Program-made: the position numbers and the translations under genes
Shown: positions 36,770 through 47,028 of the stretch, in pieces
How the letters are laid out: each line of letters begins with the position of its first letter
How positions within the stretch are numbered: the first letter of the stretch is position 1
The notes under the pieces: model-generated
The model's database searches: none
Seen by the model: only the letters and a program-made list of their open reading frames with translations
Told to the model about the DNA's origin: nothing
NCBI RefSeq assembly: GCF_026126405.1
Contig: NZ_JAFMTQ010000009.1
Coordinates: forward strand, 1-64,000
Source of the DNA: Aureitalea sp. L0-47
Lineage (GTDB): Bacteria > Bacteroidota > Bacteroidia > Flavobacteriales > Flavobacteriaceae
Direction: 5' to 3'
Length of the DNA: 64,000 nucleotides

Positions 36770-38365
36770 TTAAACGAACATCGTTACAGGGTTTTCTATA
36801 TACTGTTTTAAGGTTTGTAAGAATTTCGCGCCTGTGGCTCCATCCACGGTACGGTGATCACATGCCAGGGTAACTGTCATTGTATTACCAATGGCGATGG
36901 CCCCATTCTTAACTACCGGTTTCTCAACAATGGCTCCAACAGAAAGGATAGCAGAGTTCGGCTGATTGATAATAGAGGTAAACTCCTTGATACCAAACAT
37001 TCCTAAGTTGGAAACAGTAAATGTGCTTCCCTGCATTTCTTCGGGGGTAAGCTTCTTATCCCGTGCTTTTCCGGCCAGTTCTTTAACCTGGACTCCAATT
37101 TGCGAGAAGGTCATGCCATCTGCAAATTTTAATACGGGAACCACCAGTCCTTCATCTACCGCTACTGCCACCCCTATGTGGATGTGTTTCGCAATTCGGG
37201 TTACTTTATCGGCCCATGTGGAATTCACCTGTGGATGCTTTCTCAAAGCCATGGCACAGGCTTTAACGATCATGTCGTTGAATGAGATCTTCACATCCGG
37301 AGCGCTGTTGATCGCTGTCCGGGATGCGATGGCATTGTCCATATCCAATTCAATGGTAAGGTAGTAGTGCGGTGCCGTGAACTTCGATTCACCCAGGCGT
37401 TTCGCGATGGTCTTCCGCATTTGAGAATTGGTCAATTCTTCAAATGACTCTTCTCCAACCGGTACATAAGCCGCCACACCGGCAGAAGCAGGTTGGAAGT
37501 TCTCAATATCTCTTTTAATTATTCGGCCATTTTCACCGGATCCCCTAACGGAGGCAAGTGATATACCTTTATCCTCGGCTAGTCGCTTAGCAAGCGGGGA
37601 TGCAAATATTCTTCCGTTGGTTGTGGTTACTGGCGCTGTATGTTTTACTTCTTCCACCTTAGCCGGTTCTGGCGCAGATGCAGCTGCTGTTGCTACTACT
37701 TTTTCAGATGTTTTTGGAGCAGCAGGCTTAGGCTTCATGCTAATATTGGAAACGTCTGTGCCTGCAGGACCAATAATTGCCAACAGGGCATCTACATTTG
37801 CCGTTTCTCCTTCACCAATCCCAATTTTCAATAGTGTTCCCGAATAGAACGATTCGAATTCCATGGTGGCCTTATCGGTCTCGATCTCTGCCAGGATATC
37901 TCCTTCTTCCACCATATCACCTTCTTTCTTCAACCAGCTGGCTACGGTCCCTTCTTCCATGGTATCACTCAGACGCGGCATGGTAATGATAGAAACCCCT
38001 TCAGGAATTTCGGATGACTCCGAGCTGCTATCGGTCGTTTCTGAAGATGCTTCAGTAACATCCTCCTCAGTTCTTTCCTCTGTCTTTGGAGCGTCTCCTC
38101 CGGTAAGAAGCGCCGAAATATCTTCTCCTTCTTCACCAATTATGGCGAGTAATTTATCTACTTCGGCTGTTTCTCCTTCAGCAATACCAATATGGAGCAG
38201 TGTTCCTTCATAAAAGGACTCGAATTCCATAGTGGCCTTATCCGTTTCAATCTCGGCAAGGATATCGCCCTCGGAAACCTTGTCTCCAACTTTTTTAAGC
38301 CAGCTCGCCACGGTTCCCTCTTCCATGGTATCGCTGAGGCGCGGCATGTTTATTATCTCTGCCAT
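36770..38365 (-). CDS. pdhC: Pyruvate dehydrogenase E2 (dihydrolipoamide acetyltransferase), two lipoyl domains
   Basis: A 531-aa E2 subunit transferring acetyl groups from E1 to CoA. Two lipoyl domains (residues about 1-80 and 126-205) each carry the ETDKATMEFES lipoylation motif, Lys43 and about Lys166. A Pro/Ala linker, a peripheral-subunit-binding domain (ASPLAKRLAEDKGISL near 250) and the catalytic domain with HRTVDGA near 503 follow. pdhA lies 3 bp upstream. The E1-beta and E3 genes are not in the window. Confidence 0.95.
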   Translation of the reverse strand: MAEIINMPRLSDTMEEGTVASWLKKVGDKVSEGDILAEIETDKATMEFESFYEGTLLHIGIAEGETAEVDKLLAIIGEEGEDISALLTGGDAPKTEERTEEDVTEASSETTDSSSESSEIPEGVSIITMPRLSDTMEEGTVASWLKKEGDMVEEGDILAEIETDKATMEFESFYSGTLLKIGIGEGETANVDALLAIIGPAGTDVSNISMKPKPAAPKTSEKVVATAAASAPEPAKVEEVKHTAPVTTTNGRIFASPLAKRLAEDKGISLASVRGSGENGRIIKRDIENFQPASAGVAAYVPVGEESFEELTNSQMRKTIAKRLGESKFTAPHYYLTIELDMDNAIASRTAINSAPDVKISFNDMIVKACAMALRKHPQVNSTWADKVTRIAKHIHIGVAVAVDEGLVVPVLKFADGMTFSQIGVQVKELAGKARDKKLTPEEMQGSTFTVSNLGMFGIKEFTSIINQPNSAILSVGAIVEKPVVKNGAIAIGNTMTVTLACDHRTVDGATGAKFLQTLKQYIENPVTMFV

Positions 38366-38368
38366 AGT

Positions 38369-39367
38369 TTATAATTTGTGGGGTAAAAAAGGATAATCTT
38401 CCTGTTCGTAAACTGTATCGTACATCACGTTCTTCTCCGGATATGGCGAGTCCTCAGCAAATTTTTCACACTCCTTAACTCTCTCCTTTACCTTTTTTTC
38501 GATGGCCCCGATCTCATCGGTAGTAGCCCATTTCTTTTCGTAAATATGATTCAACACATAATCGATAGGGTCTTCTTCCTGCTTTCTTGCAACTTCTTCC
38601 TTGGATCGATAGTGCTGGGCATCACTCATTGAGTGACCTCGATAGCGATAGGTTCTTATTTCGAGGAATGAAGGTCCTCCTCCGCTTCGCGCTCGTTGAA
38701 TGGCTTCGTCCATCTCTTTGGCAACAACCTCAGGTTTCATACCGTCTACAGGCTTACATGGCATCTCGTATCCAAGACCTAATTTCCATATCTCACTGTG
38801 GCTCGCGGTTCTTTCTACCGAAGTTCCCATGGCATAACCATTGTTCTCAACACAGAAAACCACCGGGAGGTTCCACAAAGTTGCCAGGTTAAATGTTTCG
38901 TGCAGTGATCCCTGACGGGTAGCACCATCTCCCATATAGGTTAAAGTAACCGAATCCCTTTCATGGTATTTATCTGCAAACGCAAGACCCGCACCTAAGG
39001 GAATCTGTCCACCAACAATTCCGTGACCTCCGTAAAAACGATGTTCTTTGGAAAATATATGCATGGACCCACCTAATCCTTGTGAGGTTCCTGTTCCTTT
39101 ACCGTAAAGCTCGGCCATGACTCTTTTCGGGTCTTCTCCCATACCAATGGGTTGTACGTGATTCCGATAAGCAGTGATCATCCTGTCCTTGGTAAGATCC
39201 ATCGCGTGTAAGGCACCTGCAAGGACTGCTTCCTGCCCATTGTACAAATGCAGAAAACCACGAACTTTTTGGTTGATATACACCTGCGCCAGTTTGTCTT
39301 CAAACTTTCGCCAGAAGAGCATATCCTCATACCACTGAAGATATGTTTGTTTCGTAATTCTTTTCAT
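38369..39367 (-). CDS. pdhA: Pyruvate dehydrogenase E1 component, alpha subunit
   Basis: A 332-aa ThDP-binding E1 alpha. The family blocks are HLYNGQEAVLAG near residue 40, TAYRNHVQPIGMG near 68, GSMHIFSKEHRFYGGHGIVGGQIPLG near 100, and the ThDP/Mg site GDGATRQGSLHETFN near 146. It is the first gene of pdhA-pdhC, which together form part of the complex linking glycolysis to the TCA cycle. Length is normal. Confidence 0.95.
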   Translation of the reverse strand: MKRITKQTYLQWYEDMLFWRKFEDKLAQVYINQKVRGFLHLYNGQEAVLAGALHAMDLTKDRMITAYRNHVQPIGMGEDPKRVMAELYGKGTGTSQGLGGSMHIFSKEHRFYGGHGIVGGQIPLGAGLAFADKYHERDSVTLTYMGDGATRQGSLHETFNLATLWNLPVVFCVENNGYAMGTSVERTASHSEIWKLGLGYEMPCKPVDGMKPEVVAKEMDEAIQRARSGGGPSFLEIRTYRYRGHSMSDAQHYRSKEEVARKQEEDPIDYVLNHIYEKKWATTDEIGAIEKKVKERVKECEKFAEDSPYPEKNVMYDTVYEQEDYPFLPHKL

Positions 39368-39498
39368 TTAAGAAGTATGATTGATCCGAACTATATATTT
39401 CGCTCAAAATTTAGCGAATAACAAAAATACTATATTCTGAAGTACTACAAAAAACCTTACTACTAAATTAAATTCCGAAAACGATTTAGGAGACGATT

Positions 39499-39990
39499 TT
39501 ACAATTTTTCAAGAAAGGAACTGTCGAAAATTAGTGGTAGGAGATCACGTATCGATCCCGATTTCACCACTTTTCCTGTCTCACCCATGAAATAGAGCGC
39601 GATTGGTTGGCCCTGGCCCACTTCGTATTCGGCCAAAGACTGGCGACAGGCTCCGCAGGGAGGGGTGGGTGTGTTAATAACCTTATGACCGGATTTTACC
39701 GTAAGGGCCAGGTGCAATATTCGTTCGCCGGGATAATTCGCCCCGGCATAAAAGACCGCAACCCGTTCTGCGCATAATCCGGAAGGAAAAGCCGCGTTTT
39801 CCTGGTTGTTGCCAGTAACTATAGTGCCATTAGCTAGTTCAAGTGCTGCTCCCACCTTAAAACGCGAATAAGGCGCATAAGCATTGTCTCTTGCTTGCTG
39901 CGCCTTATTTATTAGGTTTTGGATCGTATCCGGTAATTCAGAAATCGAATCGTAGACTTCCAGATATGTCTCCAGCTTATGTTTTTTCAA
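39499..39990 (-). CDS. cdd: Cytidine deaminase
   Basis: A 163-aa homotetrameric-type zinc deaminase converting cytidine to uridine. The active-site motif CAERVAVF near residue 91 and the zinc Cys pair PPCGACRQ near 126 are intact, preceded by YAPYSRFKVGAALE. It sits 5 bp after porV, an order often seen in flavobacteria. Confidence 0.93.
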   Translation of the reverse strand: MKKHKLETYLEVYDSISELPDTIQNLINKAQQARDNAYAPYSRFKVGAALELANGTIVTGNNQENAAFPSGLCAERVAVFYAGANYPGERILHLALTVKSGHKVINTPTPPCGACRQSLAEYEVGQGQPIALYFMGETGKVVKSGSIRDLLPLIFDSSFLEKL

Positions 39991-39994
39991 ACTC

Positions 39995-41155
39995 TTAGTA
40001 TTCGCTATACTCGTCTCCGAAGTTGAAGGTGAGTCCGAAACGAAGCGTACCTTCTAGCGGGCTTCTCACTCTTGAAGTAGAGAACAAGTATGAAATGTCG
40101 ATATTAATCGCTGTGTAACGGAATCCTGCACCAAGAGAAAGGAACTTTCTGGATCCTTTCTGATCACTTTCATTAAAATATCCTGTTCTGAAAGCGAACA
40201 CATCCTGGTACCAATATTCGGCACCTAGTGCCCAGGTAGTTTCCTTTAGCTCTTCGCTGAAACCGTCTGGAGCATCTCCGAAGGATTTGAAGATACCTGA
40301 AAAGAAACTGATAGACTCGTATTCTTCATCGTCTTCCGCATCGATATCGCCATCACCGTCAAAATCCTGAGGCGTTGGAACAAGTAGCTTGTTGATCTCG
40401 GCGTTCACACCGATCTTGTTGTAAGCATCAAGAATGAAATCGAATCCACCACCAATAGCAAGGTTGGTAGGCAGGTTATTCTCCTGTCCCACTTCATCGT
40501 ACTTGATCTTTGGACCAATATTCGAAATATTGAAACCAGCTCTCCATCTACCGTCAAAATTATCGTAAGCGATCTCTTCAGACTGGTAATAACCGGCAAT
40601 ATCTACCGCGAAAGTACTTGCCGCGGAAGCATCTTCAATAGAAGCCTGGATTCTTAAGTCGGATCTCAGGTATCTACCTGCTACCGCCATCGAGAATCGT
40701 TCACTCAAACGTAACGCATAAGACACGTCGAATGTGAATTCGTTCGGGCTTTGGATCAAAGGATCCTGATCTATGGTTTCTCTAAGTTCGATATCTCCAA
40801 GACTGAAGTATCTTAAACTCGCACCAATTGCACTACGCTCATTGATACGGTTGTAGTATGTTAAATTCCCAAGGAAAATATCATTTACTAACTGACTTAG
40901 ATATGGTGTATAGGTCACACCTACTCCCTGCTTTGAAATTGCGAAGGCGTATTTCGCCGGATTCCACTGTTGTGAAAAAGCATCAGCAGAAGTAGCCACA
41001 CCAATATCACCCATACCTGCAGCTCTTGCGTCAGCGGCAATCAGGATGAATGGAACCGCTGTGGTAATTACACGCTGGTTCGCAGTAGAATTGTCCTGTG
41101 CAACAGCCTTAAAGACAAATAGACAAATGAATATTAGAATAAAAACTTTCTTCAT
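39995..41155 (-). CDS. porV: Type IX secretion outer-membrane protein PorV (LptO)
   Basis: From the ATG at 41155 the product is about 386 aa with signal peptide ending KAVAQ. Upstream codons to 41179 add eight residues ahead of the signal peptide and are rejected. It is a FadL-like beta-barrel; the opening ITTAVPFILIAADARAAGMGD and SQQWNPAKYAF blocks are the PorV signature. PorV binds the C-terminal sorting domains of T9SS cargo and shuttles them to the PorU sortase complex. Downstream of porU on the same strand. Confidence 0.95.
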   Translation of the reverse strand: MKKVFILIFICLFVFKAVAQDNSTANQRVITTAVPFILIAADARAAGMGDIGVATSADAFSQQWNPAKYAFAISKQGVGVTYTPYLSQLVNDIFLGNLTYYNRINERSAIGASLRYFSLGDIELRETIDQDPLIQSPNEFTFDVSYALRLSERFSMAVAGRYLRSDLRIQASIEDASAASTFAVDIAGYYQSEEIAYDNFDGRWRAGFNISNIGPKIKYDEVGQENNLPTNLAIGGGFDFILDAYNKIGVNAEINKLLVPTPQDFDGDGDIDAEDDEEYESISFFSGIFKSFGDAPDGFSEELKETTWALGAEYWYQDVFAFRTGYFNESDQKGSRKFLSLGAGFRYTAINIDISYLFSTSRVRSPLEGTLRFGLTFNFGDEYSEY

Positions 41156-41193
41156 GAGGTTCAAATTTTTGGACAACAAATATAGTTTAATTT

Positions 41194-44100
41194 TTAAAGG
41201 ATAACCAGTTTTTCAAATTTTTCAACTTTCTGGTTAGTTAACGTAGATTTAACCGTAAGCTTGTATACATAGACACCTTTTCCGATTTTATCGCCAAAAT
41301 CGTCCAAACCGTTCCAAACGATCTCCCTGGAAAGGAAACCATCTGTGTTAATGATCTGATTCTTAGTCCAAACCACTTTACCGGTAACAGTAAAGACCTG
41401 CACCTGCACTTCCAGTGGCTCGAACGGCCTGTTGTGATTGAACCAGAATTCGGTGTAATTCACGAAGGGATTTGGGTAATTAAGTACTCGTGTAATCTCC
41501 AGCTCATCATTCCCTGCAACCACAAACTGAATATCCATGGTAGAGGAGTTATTATAGGTATCCCAGGCTTTCAGGGTAAGCGTGTGCGGTCCTTCTTCCA
41601 GGTCCCTCAGCTTATAAGTGGCTTTCCCCATGGTGAAATCATCTAGTTCTGCCTGGTAATATTCGTTTAGCACAAACGGATTGGCCTCATCACCGTCTAT
41701 AATTGCAGTGATATCATGCCCGATACCACTCGCAGTATTGATTCCATTCTCGTCTTCTAACTTGGCTATTAAGATAGGTGCATCGTTGGTTATACCTCCT
41801 GATGTAAAGCTTTCATCATTCATAAAGAGGCTTATTAGTGGCCCCTGGTTGTCTTCCGGGGCATCTTCGTTAAGCCCACCAACTTTTAACCTTAGATCAA
41901 AACCTGTTTGATCCTCCAATTGAAGGTCTCTCTGCGAATACAAACTCACCCTACCAGTATCCACGGGGATCTGGATATCCCGGGGAACCACAAATTCAAA
42001 TTCAAAAGTTCCATTTGAAACTGTTGCCTGGCCGTTGAATAAGATTTCTCCAAGAGTAACAAAGTTTAATATTACCAATTGATTGGCACTATCTCTCGTA
42101 CCATCATTACCAAGCGTTTGTCTTTGTACGTTTTTATCGAAAACTTTACCCTCTAGCACCCCGTTGTAATTATTCAACCTATTCCCTAATTGATCCACAA
42201 CTTCTCCTCCTAGTCGTACCCTACTTAGAGCTTTTAAGGTATCAGTTGCCTGTTCTATGGGCACACCGTTCAATGTTGTTAAGCGCACACTTTGCTTCGG
42301 AAAGGCCAGGTGCATCGATGGATCTCCTACATAAAAAACCACGTATTTATCGGAGCGTTGAATATTGTTCCTCGCGATCCTCAGGGCTTCCGCCGGAGGA
42401 TTGATGTTATTAGTCCCAAATCCGAATAGTTCGGGAGCCAGTTCCTGGTTGTACAGTACCCCAGTTCCCACTCCGATGGACCGGGTTGTTGTGATCAATG
42501 ATATGGCACCACCTCTCGAATTCCAATAAGTGAGTTCTCCCGCCGTTGTTCGGAGTGGATTGTCAAACTTTGTAAACTCACAGGTCACTGTAACGATTAA
42601 TGGGTATTTTCCTTTATTCTGAAGATTAATTGCCTGGTCCTGGGTGAAAATAAACTCTTTAGAAAGACCGTCTTCACCCCCATGTCCGAAATAATTCAGC
42701 ACCAATGTACCTACTTCGATGGCATTGTCCATTGCATCATTTACCTCCGGATAGCGATTACCACCGGCAGAGGTCTGCTGTTCATAAGCATCCATATGGA
42801 TCTTCTTCACATTAACGAAAGGTTTATTAGCCGAAATATCATCTCCAAGCGCGTCAAGGTCAAATTGAAGGCCTGAATCAGAAAGATCGTCAGCATCATC
42901 GGAAACCAAGACAAAGTTATTACGCCAGTTCCCGTAGGATTCTTTGGTTCCATATTCGATGATCTTATCCACCAGGGTATTCGCAAGGCCCACATTGTCG
43001 GCCAAAATGCGCCCAGTAGCGATATCCGACATATCACTTAGGTCCATGGTACCTTCATTGCCATCCATCATAGCGTAGTATTCGTCCGACATATAACTAC
43101 CAAAGGTGCTAACCTGGAACAAGGTGTCATATAAATGATAAACAGGAACAATATTGGTATTGCCCGAAAGTCGATCCTTGTAATCAACCGACGCATCCCC
43201 AAATAGGCAAAGATATTTTATACGTTTTTCCGGTGAAGAGGCATTGTCGTAAATGTATTTCACCAGATTTCTTATAGCGGTTATGTCCTGCTGTCCGGAA
43301 CTGAATTCTTCGTAGATCTTATCCGTGGTTATCACCTTAACATTCAGTCCGTCCAGCTCTTCCCTGTGTCTTGCAAGGCGCAATGCAGGCTGTAATAAAA
43401 AAGGTGAGGTGACAATTAGGAAATCAACATCCTTAAAGTTTCCGGAGGGATCTCTAAAGATCGTTCCCTTAATGTCCTGGTTGAATACAACCGACTGCTC
43501 CGCCTGAAGCGGCGTGAAGTAATCATTTGGGTTAACAGCAATATATTCCCGTATGATTCCCATAGTAGCCTTAAAGGCAATAGAAGAGGCCCCGCCTTGG
43601 TTCAATTTTGAAGAAATATTGCGCTTGTCCGTGACATCCCATACCTGTGTAAAGCCTCCGGCATTAGTAATTTGATATTCACCTATCCCTGAAGTGATCG
43701 CCGCATCCTCATAACGAAAAGACAGTTGCTCACCATTACCTGCAAGCCTGCGCAGTGCCCCAACTCTCAAATAATCAATATATCCGATACTTGCCGGATT
43801 ACCTGCATTATTATAGGCCAGGTCAATAGTTACCGTTTCCCCTCCTGCCGGTATCTCACTATTTACATATCTAAGGTCTAACAACTTCGGATCGTCGATC
43901 CGCTGGAAAACTACAGGATCAATACTCGTTCCATTCACCGAGATTGCCATGGAAGTCTGCACCTCACTTGCTGCGGCAAGGGCAAAATCGATTTCCATAT
44001 CCGTTCCTGAAACAATATTTGGAAAAGTGAACTCATAAGTTTGTTCATTTTCTATATCAAACCTATTTCCAAACCATTTCCTACCCACCAATGCCGGTGA

Positions 44101-45042
44101 AACTTCATCTACTTCGTGAAACCGGTAGTCATTAAAGGTGCTAATAGTCACATTTGGATTGCCCGTTGGTTCCACCATAGGCTGCACTCTTAAACCAGTC
44201 GATCCACCCGAAGTTACATAATAATAGGTGTCGTCACTATATGGATTAATGTTTGTTGGATTTTCTTCATTAAAACCCGCCGACTTTCCGTAGAATAAAA
44301 TAAAATCCTGGCTGTCGAAAGATCCATCTTCCTCTCCAATTATCTGGATCGCATTCTCCGGAAGGTCGTATTCTGTGTTGTTATCGTTTAGTTCCGGCAA
44401 GGGATCTCCACCATGGCCATAGATCTTTATGGTGCGCGGGTCCACTCCATCGGTATTCATTCCCAGGTTGTCCAGAAATGCTTTGTCAACCCTGTATACA
44501 CCTGTTTTATCAATTTTGAATTTATACCAATTGCCGCTTGCTAAAACAGAGTTGGTTAGTGGGATCCTTCTAGAGCTACTTTGATTAGTTTGATAACTAT
44601 AGGAGAGATTGAATGATTCTATTCTTTTGAAAACACCATTGTCCTTAATAATTGGAACTATAGTAAAAGATGTGTAGAGAACATTCCTGGAGTAAGTACT
44701 CTTTATATTATAGGATGGGCTCGATGGAATTTGAGATTTATCCACATCTGAAAGTTCCGAGGGTGACACCGTAGCGTAGGTAATCCCTGAAATCCTGGCC
44801 GAATTCGGATTTGCCATTCGGGAATCTTTCCATACCTGGGAGAACCTTAAACCATGGCGACTTACTTCCAGGCTCCTTTTATCCTCATTTGCCGTTTCTA
44901 CGCCTTTGTTCTCGGCTTTTTTCTGAAACGATCTTTGAGTTTGGGTATTGTCATTCCAGTCTATTCGGATGGTTTTGGACTGTCCCACCACCACAAAAGG
45001 GGCTGAGAACAGGATAAAAAGGAGTACAATTTTTTTCATCAT
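41194..45042 (-). CDS. porU: Type IX secretion system sortase PorU
   Basis: A 1282-aa C25-type cysteine peptidase that removes the C-terminal signal from T9SS cargo and attaches them to the cell surface. The N-terminal propeptide-like region follows a signal peptide; the catalytic His is in NYFGHGGEDG (about residue 786) and the Cys in VTVTCEFTKFDNP (about 820). The C-terminal region (NYPNPFVNYTEFWF, GKGVYVYKL) is an FlgD-like Ig fold as in other PorU. A second in-frame ATG is three bases downstream. It is divergent from gldJ and 38 bp ahead of porV. Confidence 0.96.
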   Translation of the reverse strand: MMKKIVLLFILFSAPFVVVGQSKTIRIDWNDNTQTQRSFQKKAENKGVETANEDKRSLEVSRHGLRFSQVWKDSRMANPNSARISGITYATVSPSELSDVDKSQIPSSPSYNIKSTYSRNVLYTSFTIVPIIKDNGVFKRIESFNLSYSYQTNQSSSRRIPLTNSVLASGNWYKFKIDKTGVYRVDKAFLDNLGMNTDGVDPRTIKIYGHGGDPLPELNDNNTEYDLPENAIQIIGEEDGSFDSQDFILFYGKSAGFNEENPTNINPYSDDTYYYVTSGGSTGLRVQPMVEPTGNPNVTISTFNDYRFHEVDEVSPALVGRKWFGNRFDIENEQTYEFTFPNIVSGTDMEIDFALAAASEVQTSMAISVNGTSIDPVVFQRIDDPKLLDLRYVNSEIPAGGETVTIDLAYNNAGNPASIGYIDYLRVGALRRLAGNGEQLSFRYEDAAITSGIGEYQITNAGGFTQVWDVTDKRNISSKLNQGGASSIAFKATMGIIREYIAVNPNDYFTPLQAEQSVVFNQDIKGTIFRDPSGNFKDVDFLIVTSPFLLQPALRLARHREELDGLNVKVITTDKIYEEFSSGQQDITAIRNLVKYIYDNASSPEKRIKYLCLFGDASVDYKDRLSGNTNIVPVYHLYDTLFQVSTFGSYMSDEYYAMMDGNEGTMDLSDMSDIATGRILADNVGLANTLVDKIIEYGTKESYGNWRNNFVLVSDDADDLSDSGLQFDLDALGDDISANKPFVNVKKIHMDAYEQQTSAGGNRYPEVNDAMDNAIEVGTLVLNYFGHGGEDGLSKEFIFTQDQAINLQNKGKYPLIVTVTCEFTKFDNPLRTTAGELTYWNSRGGAISLITTTRSIGVGTGVLYNQELAPELFGFGTNNINPPAEALRIARNNIQRSDKYVVFYVGDPSMHLAFPKQSVRLTTLNGVPIEQATDTLKALSRVRLGGEVVDQLGNRLNNYNGVLEGKVFDKNVQRQTLGNDGTRDSANQLVILNFVTLGEILFNGQATVSNGTFEFEFVVPRDIQIPVDTGRVSLYSQRDLQLEDQTGFDLRLKVGGLNEDAPEDNQGPLISLFMNDESFTSGGITNDAPILIAKLEDENGINTASGIGHDITAIIDGDEANPFVLNEYYQAELDDFTMGKATYKLRDLEEGPHTLTLKAWDTYNNSSTMDIQFVVAGNDELEITRVLNYPNPFVNYTEFWFNHNRPFEPLEVQVQVFTVTGKVVWTKNQIINTDGFLSREIVWNGLDDFGDKIGKGVYVYKLTVKSTLTNQKVEKFEKLVIL

Positions 45043-45194
45043 AACAATTAACGCTCTAAATATACGGTTAGTATGAAATATGCATCAAAGATTTAATGAA
45101 ATTTGTGAGTACATAATAAAACCGATTCTTAAGCGTTACCATTGAGGTCGGCATTGTTTGCAAGGCCTTACGCTATATTATAGTTAAAATAATA

Positions 45195-45224
45195 TTGCGC
45201 TTTTATCGTTAATTACTATATTGC
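45195..45224 (+). promoter_or_regulatory. Promoter of gldJ
   Basis: ATTG (ending 45197) and TATATTGC (45217-45224) are separated by 19 bp, close to TTTG-N19-TAnnTTTG. The leader to the ATG at 45251 is about 20 nt. The porU-gldJ intergenic region (45043-45250) holds nothing else I recognise. Confidence 0.55.
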
Positions 45225-45250
45225 GAACCCAATTTTTCATATTTGAAACT

Positions 45251-46930
45251 ATGAACTTGAGAAAAACCTTAGCCTTAAAGCTACTTATTGCTGTATTTGC
45301 AGTGGCTGTATTTGCTAGCTGTAACAAGTCCCGAGACTACAAAAACAGCTCCAGAGCAACGGGTTGGAAAATGAACGCCAAAGAAGGCGGTTTACAGTAC
45401 AATCCCAAAGCAAAAGAACAGGAGACTGGCCCCGGTCTTGTTTTCATCGAAGGTGGAACATTCACCATGGGTAGAGTACAGGATGATCCAATGCACGATT
45501 GGAACAACACCCCTAACCAACAACACGTTCAGTCGTTCTACATGGACGAAACGGAAGTTACCAACCTTATGTACCTTGAGTACCTGGATTGGATAAAATC
45601 TGTGTTCCCACCGAGTGACGAGAACTATCGAAAAATTTATGAAGGTGCAGTTCCAGACACCTTAGTGTGGAGGAACCGACTGGGTTATAACGAAGTTATG
45701 ACCAATAACTACCTGCGCCACCCGGCCTACGCAGACTATCCTGTAGTGGGTGTTAGCTGGATCCAGGCTGTGGAGTTCAGTAATTGGCGTACAGACCGCG
45801 TGAACGAGTTAGTCCTCGAGCAAGAAGGATTTACTACGCGTAATGCCAGATACGATGTTGAAGCTGGACAAACCTTTAATACAGACACATACCTGAATGC
45901 TCCTACCCTAACCTACGGAGGAAGCGATTCTATTACCCGAGGAGGGAAACGTTCAGAGGCGTTATTAAAGAGAAACGAAGATAGTACCGGACTTTATGTA
46001 CAACGCAAAGACGGTTTGCTATTACCAGATTACAGACTACCAACAGAAGCAGAGTGGGAATATGCCGCTCTTGGCCTGGTTGGACTACGAAATTATAACG
46101 TATATCGCGGAAGAAAGAAATACCCATGGGACGGGCAGTATACCCGCTCCGGAAAGAGACGAAGCAGAGGTGATCAACTGGCTAACTTCAAGCAAGGTGA
46201 TGGTGACTACGGTGGTATTGCCGGATGGAGTGATGATGGTGCCGATATTACTGCTGAAGTGAAATCCTTCGAGCCAAACGATTTCGGTCTATATGACATG
46301 GCCGGTAACGTTGCCGAATGGGTAGCCGATGTATATCGTCCGATCGTGGATGATGAATTCAACGATTTCAACTACTATCGTGGTAATGTTTATACCAAGA
46401 ATTACATTGGCGACGACGGTAAAGTTAAGGTGGTGACTGCTGATTCAATTGTGTACGACACCCTTTCAAACGGAAAAATCATTGCCAGAAACCTACCTGG
46501 AGAGATTCTGCAGGTTCCTGTTGACGAAAACGAAACATATCTAAGGACTCAGTTTTCGGATAGTGACAACCGCGATTACCGCGATGGAGATCCTCGATCT
46601 ACTCGCCACTATACCTCCTTCGGAGACGTTGAAGAGAGTGAAACAAACGACAACAAACGTATGTACAACTCTCCAAAGCATTCAGTGTATGCGGATAGCA
46701 CAGGTACAATGGAACGTGAATACGACAAGAACTCAAACCGTACAACACTTATCAATAACGAGGTTCGTGTTTACAAAGGAGGATCATGGAGAGATCGTGA
46801 CTACTGGTTAGACCCAGCGCAGCGACGCTACTTCCCTCAGGACATGGCAACCGATTATATTGGTTTCCGTTGTGCGATGTCCAGAGTTGGTTCCAAGAGT
46901 AAAAAAGGTAAACGACCACGTCACAAATAG
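45251..46930 (+). CDS. gldJ: Gliding motility lipoprotein GldJ
   Basis: A 559-aa outer-membrane lipoprotein essential for gliding and stability of the T9SS. The signal peptide ends in the lipobox FASC (Cys near residue 24). A long formylglycine-generating-enzyme-like (sulfatase-modifying) domain follows: FIEGGTFTMGRVQDDP near 65, DYRLPTEAEWEYAALG near 265, LYDMAGNVAEWVADVY near 345 and RVYKGGSWRDRDYWLDPA near 516. The catalytic Cys pair of true FGE is not evident, as expected for GldJ. The upstream open frame from a TTG at 45221 overlaps the promoter; the ATG at 45251 is preferred. Confidence 0.96.
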   Translation: MNLRKTLALKLLIAVFAVAVFASCNKSRDYKNSSRATGWKMNAKEGGLQYNPKAKEQETGPGLVFIEGGTFTMGRVQDDPMHDWNNTPNQQHVQSFYMDETEVTNLMYLEYLDWIKSVFPPSDENYRKIYEGAVPDTLVWRNRLGYNEVMTNNYLRHPAYADYPVVGVSWIQAVEFSNWRTDRVNELVLEQEGFTTRNARYDVEAGQTFNTDTYLNAPTLTYGGSDSITRGGKRSEALLKRNEDSTGLYVQRKDGLLLPDYRLPTEAEWEYAALGLVGLRNYNVYRGRKKYPWDGQYTRSGKRRSRGDQLANFKQGDGDYGGIAGWSDDGADITAEVKSFEPNDFGLYDMAGNVAEWVADVYRPIVDDEFNDFNYYRGNVYTKNYIGDDGKVKVVTADSIVYDTLSNGKIIARNLPGEILQVPVDENETYLRTQFSDSDNRDYRDGDPRSTRHYTSFGDVEESETNDNKRMYNSPKHSVYADSTGTMEREYDKNSNRTTLINNEVRVYKGGSWRDRDYWLDPAQRRYFPQDMATDYIGFRCAMSRVGSKSKKGKRPRHK

Positions 46931-46955
46931 AAATATTTATAGTTTCAAATAAATG

Positions 46956-46996
46956 AAACCCTCCTGAACAGCTTCGGCGTTTCGGAGGGTTTTTTC
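46956..46996 (+). terminator. Rho-independent terminator of gldJ
   Basis: Arms AAACCCTCC (46956-46964) and GGAGGGTTT (46984-46992) plus a T tract; loop of 19 bases. Confidence 0.8.
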
Positions 46997-47028
46997 GTAT
47001 CTTTAACTCACTTAAAAAATTGCCTCCC

